Of a stretch of DNA of 64,000 nucleotides, positions 57,715-64,000 are shown one piece after another; positions within the stretch are counted from its first letter, which is position 1, and each line of letters starts with the position of its first letter. The notes beneath the pieces were generated by a model. The model had not been told where the DNA came from and did no database searches. It saw only the letters and a list, made by a program, of their open reading frames with translations. A program made the translations under genes and the position numbers. The stretch comes from Pseudomonas sp. TTU2014-080ASC. GTDB taxonomy: Bacteria > Pseudomonadota > Gammaproteobacteria > Pseudomonadales > Pseudomonadaceae. The stretch lies in the NCBI RefSeq assembly GCF_001446935.1, contig NZ_LKKK01000012.1:62001-126000 (forward strand). The letters are read 5' to 3'.

Positions 57715-57739
57715 GATAATGTTATTTTATAACATTATC
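57715..57739. promoter_or_regulatory. Zur box upstream of rpmE2
   Basis: A perfect 25-bp inverted repeat with 11-base arms (GATAATGTTAT and its complement) around TTT, 13 bp before the L31-type-B gene. It matches the Zur consensus, so zinc sufficiency should repress the downstream genes. Confidence 0.9.
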
Positions 57740-57752
57740 TAAGGAAGCACTC

Positions 57753-58010
57753 ATGAAACCAGGAATTCACCCAAACTATCGCCCAGTACTTTTCCATGAC
57801 ACCTCTGCCAACACCTACTTCCTGATTGGCTCTACCGCCGAAACAGACAAAACCGCTACCCACACCGACGGCAATACCTATCCCTATATCAGCCTCGATG
57901 TGTCCAGTGCCTCGCACCCGATCTACACCGGCCAGCAACGCCAGACCAAAGCCGAAGGCCGCATCGCCGGATTTAACAAGCGCTTTGCAGGCTTTGCCGG
58001 TAAAGCCTGA
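57753..58010 (+). CDS. rpmE2: Ribosomal protein L31 type B (zinc-independent)
   Basis: An 85-residue L31 paralogue. It contains no cysteine, so the zinc ribbon of ordinary L31 is absent. Replacing the zinc-bound form frees zinc during starvation. [16 protein letters not shown] and [18 protein letters not shown] are conserved. Directly behind the Zur box. Confidence 0.95.
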   Translation: MKPGIHPNYRPVLFHDTSANTYFLIGSTAETDKTATHTDGNTYPYISLDVSSASHPIYTGQQRQTKAEGRIAGFNKRFAGFAGKA

Positions 58011-58047
58011 ACGCACTGCTCAGGCAGCCATTAGCACGCACCAATAT

Positions 58048-58062
58048 TGTAACGATATAACA
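58048..58062. promoter_or_regulatory. Second Zur-like site before the receptor gene
   Basis: TGTAACGATATAACA is an imperfect palindrome similar to half of the first Zur box, 12 bp upstream of the TonB receptor start. It may give the receptor its own zinc control. Confidence 0.5.
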
Positions 58063-58074
58063 TCGGAATCCATC

Positions 58075-60186
58075 ATGAACCGCCTTCACCCTCTTGCCTA
58101 CGCCGTCGCCCTGTCTCTGCTGCCAGGCGCCTCCGCCCTGGCGGCTGAGGACAACAACTCGCCGCTGAAACTGGACAGCACCACCATCAGCGCCAGCGCT
58201 CTGAACAGCTCAATCAATGAAATGACCACTCCCGCAGAAGTGCTGCAGGGTGACGACTTGGTCAAACGCCGCGAGTCGACCTTGGGCGAAACCCTCAACG
58301 GTCTCCCCGGCGTACACTCCAGCAGCTTTGGTGCCGGAGCCAGCCGCCCGGTTATTCGCGGCCTGGACGGCGCGCGGGTGAAAGTCCTCAGTGACGGTGT
58401 CGACTTAGGCGACGCCTCAACAATCAGCCCGGATCACGCCGTAACCAGCGACCCGCTGTTTGCCGAGAGCATCGAAGTGCTCAAAGGCCCGGCCACTCTG
58501 CTTTATGGCGGAGGTGCAATTGGCGGCGTGGTCAACGTCCTGGATAAAAAGGTACCGACCTATATCCCGGAAAAAGGCTACGAAGGTGACCTGGAAGTGC
58601 GCGCCAACTCAGTGGCCAACCAAGGTGCCGGACTGTTCGGCATCACTGCCGGTACCGGCAACTTCGCGGTCCGTGCAGAAGGCAGCAAGCGCCAGGACAA
58701 CGAATACAAAATCCCCGGCTCGCCGAGCAAACAGGCAGGTTCGTACAACGACAACGACAGCTACAGCCTGGGTGCCAGCTTTATCGGCGAACGCGGCTAC
58801 ATCGGCGCGGCCTACAGCGAACAGAACTTCAGATACGGCCTGCTCGCTCACCAGCATGCTGACTGCCACACCCACGGCCCGCGTGACTGGCACTGCATGG
58901 GCCACGATGAAGGCCATGGCGGCCACGACGAGCATGACGATCACGATGAGCATGGGCACGACGATCACGGCCATGATGATCACGACCATGGCCACGCCCA
59001 TGCCGGACACGACCACGATCATGGCGGTACGCCCTACATCAAGATGAAGCAGAAACGCTGGGACCTGCGCGGCGAGCTGATTGACCCGCTGCCAGGCTTC
59101 GAACTGGCCAAACTGCGTGTCGGCCACAGCGACTACAACCATGACGAAATCGAAGGCGGCGAAGTCGGCACACGCTTTGACAACAAGGCCACCGATGCAC
59201 GCCTGGAGCTGACCCACGCACCGATCTTTGGCTGGCGCGGTGTGCTCGGCGGCCAAACCCTGCGCCGCGACTTTGAAGCCAGTGGGGAAGAGGCCTACGT
59301 ACCGCCGACCCTGACCCGCAACCATGCGCTGTTCCTGCTTGAGGAATACACCACCGGCGACTGGCGTTACGAGCTGGGTCTGCGCCATGAATGGCAGGAC
59401 ATCGATGCCCAGGGCGCGAAAGACACCAGCCACAACGGCACCTCCGCCTCTGCCGGTGCGGTGTGGACCTTTGCTCCGGAATACTCGCTGGGCTTCTCCC
59501 TGTCCCGCTCGCAACGCCTGCCCACTGCCGAAGAGCTGTATGCCAATGGTCCGCACGCCGCCACCCGAACTGTCGAACTGGGCGATGTCGACCTGGATAA
59601 AGAAACCTCGACCAACGCCGAAGTGACCTTGCGCAAGTTCAGCGGTCGCACCACCTTCGCCCTGAGCCTGTACCGTAACCAGGTCAAAGACTTCATCTAC
59701 GCTGCGGACACCGGCCATAACGTCGGCGGCGGCTATCGTGAGATCGAGTACCGCCAGCGTGACGCGGTGCTGACCGGCGCCGAAGGCTCGGTGACCTACG
59801 CCCTGACCAAGCAGACCGACGTCACGCTATTTGGCGACCACGTACGCGGCAAGCTCAAAAGTGGCGGCGACCTGCCGCGTATCCCGGCCGATCGCCTGGG
59901 TGTACGGGTTAATCAGCGCTTCACCGATGCCATCAGTGGCGACGTTGAGTTCTACCGCTCCCAGCACCAGCACAACATCGCCAACTACGAGACCGAAACC
60001 TCCGGCTACAACATGCTCGGGGCTGGTCTGAGCTACAGCGGCAAACTGGAAAACACCGACTATCAGCTGTTCCTCAAAGGCAACAACCTGCTGGATGAGC
60101 GCGTACGCAACCACAGCTCGTTCATCAAGGATGACGTGCTGCAACCGGGCCGCAATTTCACCGTGGGCATGCGCCTGAGCTTCTAA
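58075..60186 (+). CDS. znuD: ZnuD-like TonB-dependent zinc receptor
   Basis: A 703-residue outer-membrane receptor with a signal peptide (residues 1-22) and a plug domain (LNGLPGVHSSSFGAGASRPVIRGLDGARV). Residues about 260-320 form an extracellular loop very rich in His and Asp with a Cys pair, the zinc-capture loop of ZnuD. The barrel ends NFTVGMRLSF with terminal Phe. Behind a Zur box and a zinc-free L31, so it imports zinc under starvation. Confidence 0.93.
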   Translation: MNRLHPLAYAVALSLLPGASALAAEDNNSPLKLDSTTISASALNSSINEMTTPAEVLQGDDLVKRRESTLGETLNGLPGVHSSSFGAGASRPVIRGLDGARVKVLSDGVDLGDASTISPDHAVTSDPLFAESIEVLKGPATLLYGGGAIGGVVNVLDKKVPTYIPEKGYEGDLEVRANSVANQGAGLFGITAGTGNFAVRAEGSKRQDNEYKIPGSPSKQAGSYNDNDSYSLGASFIGERGYIGAAYSEQNFRYGLLAHQHADCHTHGPRDWHCMGHDEGHGGHDEHDDHDEHGHDDHGHDDHDHGHAHAGHDHDHGGTPYIKMKQKRWDLRGELIDPLPGFELAKLRVGHSDYNHDEIEGGEVGTRFDNKATDARLELTHAPIFGWRGVLGGQTLRRDFEASGEEAYVPPTLTRNHALFLLEEYTTGDWRYELGLRHEWQDIDAQGAKDTSHNGTSASAGAVWTFAPEYSLGFSLSRSQRLPTAEELYANGPHAATRTVELGDVDLDKETSTNAEVTLRKFSGRTTFALSLYRNQVKDFIYAADTGHNVGGGYREIEYRQRDAVLTGAEGSVTYALTKQTDVTLFGDHVRGKLKSGGDLPRIPADRLGVRVNQRFTDAISGDVEFYRSQHQHNIANYETETSGYNMLGAGLSYSGKLENTDYQLFLKGNNLLDERVRNHSSFIKDDVLQPGRNFTVGMRLSF

Positions 60187-60210
60187 ACCAAACCTGCTAA
60201 AGCGCTGCAC

Positions 60211-60247
60211 AATACGCCGCAACTTTCCCGCAAAGTTGCGGCGTATT
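60211..60247 (+). terminator. Terminator of the znuD gene
   Basis: A perfect 16-bp stem (AATACGCCGCAACTTT and its complement) around CCCGC, followed by ATTTA. Confidence 0.88.
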
Positions 60248-60396
60248 ATTTACCGCAAAAGTTAATTATTGCTGACCATTAATCATTTCATGACAAAAAC
60301 TCTCTCATTCGTCATCAAACGTCGCACTTAGTTAAATACCAACTACTCTGATTGACAGCCAGCTTGCATAACCTAAGCGATACGGATTAGTTGATC

Positions 60397-61175
60397 ATGA
60401 AAGCCAATAAACTGCTGACGACCATTCTTATGGTATCCAGCCCAATCATTTGGGCCGCCGATGCAGACTCACTCTCACAACAACTGGCCAATCCGGTTTC
60501 TGACCTGATCAGCGTGCCTTTTCAGGCCAACTTTGATTTTGACGCAGGCCCGGATGATGACGGCCTTGCCTTACCCTCAATGTTCAACCGGTGATTCCGT
60601 TTGAATTGAATGACCGATGGAACCTGATAACCCGAACTATTGTTCCGGTGGCTTATCACGATTATTTCCCGGGTGGCGATGTATCCGGCCTGGGCGATAC
60701 AACAGCCAGCTTTTTTCTTTCACCCAAGAGCGATTCAGGGCTGATCTGGGGTGCCGGGCCGGTATTACTGCTGCCAACGGCCACCGATGAACGCCTGGGC
60801 AGCGAGCAGTTCGGCCTTGGCCCAACTGCCGTAGGTCTGACCCAGCAAGGCCCGTGGACCTTAGGCGCGCTGGCCAACCACATCTGGTCGGTCGCCGGTG
60901 ACCACAACCGTGAGGATGTCAGCAGTAGCCTGCTACAACCCTTTGCGTCCTATAACTTCGGCCATGGCACCTCAGTAGCGCTGAGTGTGGACTCCACCTA
61001 CAACTGGCAGGCCGAGCAATGGACGGTGCCGATCAATCTTGGCGTCTCGCAAGTACTGGTTATTGGCAAACAGGCGCTTAGCCTGCAACTCGGTGGGAAA
61101 TACTACGCAGAGACTCCCGAAGGCGGGCCGCAATGGGGAATAAGAACAACTGTCACACTGTTATTCCCCAAATAA
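60397..61175 (+). pseudogene. Frameshifted outer-membrane protein gene
   Basis: A signal peptide (MKANKLLTTILMVSSPIIW) and the start of a mature protein run to a TGA at 60592-60594. A second frame then continues VIPFELNDRWNLITRTIVPVAYHDYFPGGDVS to 61175. Between them the third frame around 60570-60590 reads LTLNVQP, joining the two if one base is restored. The combined protein of about 260 residues resembles a small neuromedin-U/transporter-type barrel protein. Either a pseudogene or a sequencing error. Confidence 0.7.
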
Positions 61176-61532
61176 CACTTAATAACTAAAAACGGCGCAT
61201 ATAAAAAAAACCTGAAACTTCAAATTTGTGAGGCGGTCAGAACATGCCACATTCACTTGGCATGTATGTTCTGCTCTGACGATATATTTCCGACATTCAA
61301 CTGCCACTCAATACCCTGCACACATATCCCGACAGGCGTTTTAGCAATCCCGGACTATGCTTACAGCGGTCGTTTAGTTGAACTCGGATTTAAATCGAGT
61401 CGGCCCATACTGATCCCGTTTTAAATAACAGGCCCAGAACACATATCAAAACGCCTTATCCAGACGAGCGACTGAGCGTAATCCAGGGATTTGGTAGTGC
61501 TCGTTACATCGTGCAGCCCTCAGGAGGACATC
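61176..61532. other. Intergenic region with a bulged hairpin
   Basis: CAGAACATGCCA at 61238-61249 faces TGGCATGT and GTTCTG, which pair with a four-base bulge (61238-61273). It may be a terminator-like or regulatory structure. No gene recognised. Confidence 0.4.
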
Positions 61533-62288
61533 ATGAAATTTCGCCCCGCGATCGCACTGGCAATCGCTGCCGGAGCCCTTCACCTAAGCCCGGCATACGC
61601 CTCCGAAGGCTCGAACGACGAATGGCACTTCACAGTCAGCCCTTACTTTTGGGGTGCAGGAATCTCCGGTGATGTCGGCCAGTTTGACCGCAACAAAATA
61701 GAGGTGGACTCCAGCTTCAGTGATATCTGGAAAGACCTCGACTTCTCCTTCATGGCCATTGCCGAAGCCCGTAAAGGCCGCTTCAGCCTGTTTTCCGACA
61801 TCATCTACACCAAGATTTCCAGCCGCGGCGACACCCCGCGGGGCATCTTGGTGGATCACATCAACGTCAAATCTGAAACCTTCGCCGGCATCTTCGGTGG
61901 AGGCTACGCCATCGTCGAAACCGATCGGGCCCTGGTGGACTGGGTTGCAGGCGCACGCATCTGGCATGCCAGCACCGATATCAATCTCAAAGGCGGCCTG
62001 CTCGCTGAGCGTTCTGCTCACGACAGTGACAGCTGGGTGGATGTAGTCACTGGCCTGCGTGGCCGCTATGCCCTGACACCTGAAATCTATCTCAGCGGCT
62101 GGGGCCTGGTGGGCGCCGGTGAAGCTGATCTGGATTGGGATGTCGCCGCCACCGTTGGCTACCAGTTCACCGACAGCGTGTCCGCCGTCGCCGGTTACCG
62201 CGCCTTTGGCGTGGACTACGACAAAGGCGGCTTTATTTACGACGTGGTTCAGAAAGGCCCAATTATTGGTGTCGTGATGCGTTTCTAA
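61533..62288 (+). CDS. Putative outer-membrane beta-barrel protein
   Basis: A 251-residue exported protein with a signal peptide (ending AYASEG). Alternating aromatic and hydrophobic strands (WHFTVSPYFWGAGISGDVG, GYAIVETDRALVDWVAGARIW) and a terminal Phe indicate an eight- to ten-strand barrel. AGGAGG precedes the ATG at 61533. Family not named with certainty. Confidence 0.78.
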   Translation: MKFRPAIALAIAAGALHLSPAYASEGSNDEWHFTVSPYFWGAGISGDVGQFDRNKIEVDSSFSDIWKDLDFSFMAIAEARKGRFSLFSDIIYTKISSRGDTPRGILVDHINVKSETFAGIFGGGYAIVETDRALVDWVAGARIWHASTDINLKGGLLAERSAHDSDSWVDVVTGLRGRYALTPEIYLSGWGLVGAGEADLDWDVAATVGYQFTDSVSAVAGYRAFGVDYDKGGFIYDVVQKGPIIGVVMRF

Positions 62289-62333
62289 ACGCTCACCGCC
62301 CTACCCCCTCAGTCAATAAGCAGGAGCATCGAC

Positions 62334-63764
62334 ATGGAGCTAAGAGGTTTACACAAGGCGGCGAGCTTGCCGGCAGTACTTGGTCTGACCGTAATGGCGT
62401 CCCTTGTATGGCCCACCTACAGCAACGCACAACAGATCACGACAGAAGAAACCAAGGCCATCGCCAAAGAAGCAGTCATTTACGGCTTCCCGCTGGTCGA
62501 TAACTACCGCGTCCAGTATTCGTATTTTGTTGACAAGAACGGAGCTGAATTCAAAGCACCGTGGAACCAGATAAACAACGTCAGCCGGGTCTTCACCCCG
62601 GATGACAAAGCCATCCAGACCCCCAATTCCGACACGCCATACTCCCAACTGGGAGCTGACCTGCGCGCCGAACCGCTGGTGCTGACGGTTCCGGAAGTCG
62701 AGAAGGATCGTTACTACTCGCTGCAGTTCATCGACCTGCACACCTTCAATTTCGCCTATGTCGGCAGCCGTGCAACTGGCAATGAAGCGGGCAAGTTCCT
62801 ACTGGCCGGCCCACATTGGAGTGGTACGACGCCAGACGGCATCAAACAGGTCATCCGCTCAGAGACTGACTTCGCATTCGTGCTCTACCGCACCCAACTC
62901 AAAGGACCTGGCGACATTGATAATGTCAAAGCCATCCAGGCGGGCTACAAAGTGGAGCCACTTTCCGCCTATCTGGGCGAAAAACCTCCAGCCCCCGCCC
63001 CTAAGCTGGACTTTCCCAAACCACCTACAGTTGAAGAATCGCGTACCTCGCTTGAGTTCTTCAATGTTCTCAACTTCGTCCTGCAATTCGCACCGACTCA
63101 CCCGAGCGAAGCTGATCTGCGCGCGCGCCTGAGCAAAATCGGCATTGAACCCGGCAAGCCATTCGCGCCTGAAAAGCTGGATCCCGATACCCGCCTGGCG
63201 ATCAGCGCCGGTATGGCTGAGGCGTGGAAATCGTTGGCCGAGTTCAAAGTTAAGGAGCTGGACAGCGGCAAGCGCACAGCAGCCGATGGTTTTGGTACCC
63301 GCGAGTTTCTCAAGAACGACTACCTTGCGCGCATGTCCTCTGCCGTATTGGGTATCTACGGAAACTCCAAGGAAGAAGCGCTATATCCGGCGTACTTCGT
63401 TGACGCCAACGGCCAACCCATGGACGGCGCGAAAAAGCGCTACACACTGCGTTTTGCACCTGGCCAATTACCGCCAGTGAATTCGTTCTGGTCGCTGACC
63501 ATGTACGAACTGCCCTCCAGCCTGCTGGTTGCCAACCCGCTCAACCGCTACCTGATCAACTCGGCAATGCTGCCGGACCTCAAGCGCGATGCAGACGGCG
63601 GCATCACTCTGTATCTGCAACATGAGTCTCCGGGTAAAGACAAGGAAAGCAACTGGCTGCCTGCACCTAAAGGCCCCTTCTGGACCACGCTGCGCCTCTA
63701 CTGGCCGAAAGAAGAAGCGCTCAACGGCGACTGGAAACAACCCCCTCTGGTAGAAACCAAATAA
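62334..63764 (+). CDS. DUF1254/DUF1214 domain protein
   Basis: A 476-residue exported protein with signal peptide (ending YSNAQQ). AVIYGFPLVDNYRVQYSYFVDKNG and NQINNVSRVFTPDDKAIQTPNSDTPYS are DUF1254; RYTLRFAPGQLPPVNSFWSLTMYE and NPLNRYLINSAMLPDLKRDADGGITLYLQHESPG are DUF1214. Function unknown. Followed after 11 bp by another DUF1254-like gene. Confidence 0.92.
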   Translation: MELRGLHKAASLPAVLGLTVMASLVWPTYSNAQQITTEETKAIAKEAVIYGFPLVDNYRVQYSYFVDKNGAEFKAPWNQINNVSRVFTPDDKAIQTPNSDTPYSQLGADLRAEPLVLTVPEVEKDRYYSLQFIDLHTFNFAYVGSRATGNEAGKFLLAGPHWSGTTPDGIKQVIRSETDFAFVLYRTQLKGPGDIDNVKAIQAGYKVEPLSAYLGEKPPAPAPKLDFPKPPTVEESRTSLEFFNVLNFVLQFAPTHPSEADLRARLSKIGIEPGKPFAPEKLDPDTRLAISAGMAEAWKSLAEFKVKELDSGKRTAADGFGTREFLKNDYLARMSSAVLGIYGNSKEEALYPAYFVDANGQPMDGAKKRYTLRFAPGQLPPVNSFWSLTMYELPSSLLVANPLNRYLINSAMLPDLKRDADGGITLYLQHESPGKDKESNWLPAPKGPFWTTLRLYWPKEEALNGDWKQPPLVETK

Positions 63765-63775
63765 GGACTTCATCC

Positions 63776-64000
63776 ATGAAAATGGTTCATGCAGTAACTG
63801 CTGGTAGTCTCATGCTTGCACTGGCAGGCGTCGTCCAAGCGCAGGAAGCAATCAAGGTTACGGTTGATAACTTTGTGCGTGCGGAAAGCGACTTGTATTT
63901 TGCCTCTATTGCCAAAGACAACGGCTTTGGCAAGTTCAACCACTTCCGTCAGCTGACCCCGCTGGACAAGCAGACCGTCATTCGCCTGAATCGTGACACC
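63776..64000 (+). CDS. DUF1254-like protein, 3' end outside window
   Basis: Starts ATG 63776 and stays open to the window end (75 codons). Signal peptide (SLMLALAGVVQAQ), then VDNFVRAESDLYFASIAKDNGFGKFNHFRQLTPLDKQTVIRLNRDT, typical of DUF1254 N termini. Adjacent and co-oriented with the preceding gene. Confidence 0.85.
   Translation, partial: MKMVHAVTAGSLMLALAGVVQAQEAIKVTVDNFVRAESDLYFASIAKDNGFGKFNHFRQLTPLDKQTVIRLNRDT

Noticed and set aside
58609..59718. 369-codon frame opposite the ZnuD-like gene
   Set aside because: Val/Met-rich run is the complement of the His/Asp-rich loop; not a real membrane protein.
60352..60390. TTGACA promoter before the frameshifted outer-membrane gene
   Set aside because: TTGACA is present but no acceptable -10 hexamer at 16-18 bp spacing.
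1..64000. CRISPR array or prophage
   Set aside because: No regularly spaced direct repeats and no phage structural or lysis genes were seen.

Overview
The window is a gamma-proteobacterial chromosome segment, very probably Pseudomonas. It opens with the dnaG-rpoD-tRNA(CAU) block, its RpoD is 615 residues, and it carries OprD and TorF-type porins, paired DUF1302/DUF1329 genes and GC-rich codon use. Species cannot be read from the sequence alone.

Layout. 1-3.8 kb: 3' part of dnaG, rpoD, one tRNA gene. 3.8-8.6 kb: an eroded accessory patch with a broken DJ-1/PfpI gene, an integron-type cassette remnant (two well-formed attC-like sites and one half site) carrying a HEPN-like gene and a PD-(D/E)XK nuclease-like gene, other gene debris, and a short PAS chemoreceptor. 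8.7-34.4 kb: a large amine-catabolism region. It holds a P450 with its own ferredoxin reductase-like protein and flavodoxin, two class I glutamine amidotransferases, a glutamine-synthetase-like ligase, a solute-binding-type protein without signal peptide, a GntR/FCD regulator, a LysR regulator, a polyamine-type ABC transporter (ydcSTUV-like) flanked by two aldehyde dehydrogenases, a DmmABC-like heme N-demethylase, an MFS transporter, two porins and a dihydroxyacetone kinase. Near-identical 14-bp palindromes of the form ATATRARAYCATAT lie upstream of the P450 operon, between the ligase and the second amidotransferase (two copies), and upstream of the demethylase operon. This argues that these units form one regulon, probably under the GntR protein. 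My reading is that a secondary or tertiary amine is N-dealkylated, the primary amine is gamma-glutamylated, hydroxylated by the P450, hydrolysed by an amidotransferase and oxidised by the aldehyde dehydrogenases. This is an inference.

34.5-39.6 kb: quinone oxidoreductase and pirin genes divergent from an HxlR regulator with a visible operator, then cysC and a cation/proton antiporter. 40-44.8 kb: a self-contained type VI secretion effector island: a PAAR protein, a putative effector with a clan-CD-like His-Gly/Ala-Cys arrangement, and five tandem paralogous membrane-anchored proteins that look like an immunity array. 45-46.5 kb: YciI, SnoaL-like and DsbA-like genes. 46.5-55.9 kb: DUF1329/DUF1302 outer-membrane pair, lipocalin-like protein, two thiolases, a carotenoid-cleavage-type oxygenase and a two-domain HxlR-like regulator, suggesting catabolism of a hydrophobic or phenylpropanoid-like compound. 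56-57.5 kb: a fimbrial-like small protein and a strictosidine-synthase-like protein. 57.7-60.2 kb: a zinc-starvation unit, a 25-bp perfect Zur-type palindrome, the zinc-free L31 paralogue and a histidine-rich ZnuD-like receptor. 60.4-64 kb: a frameshifted outer-membrane gene, a beta-barrel protein and two DUF1254-type genes, the last one cut by the window end.
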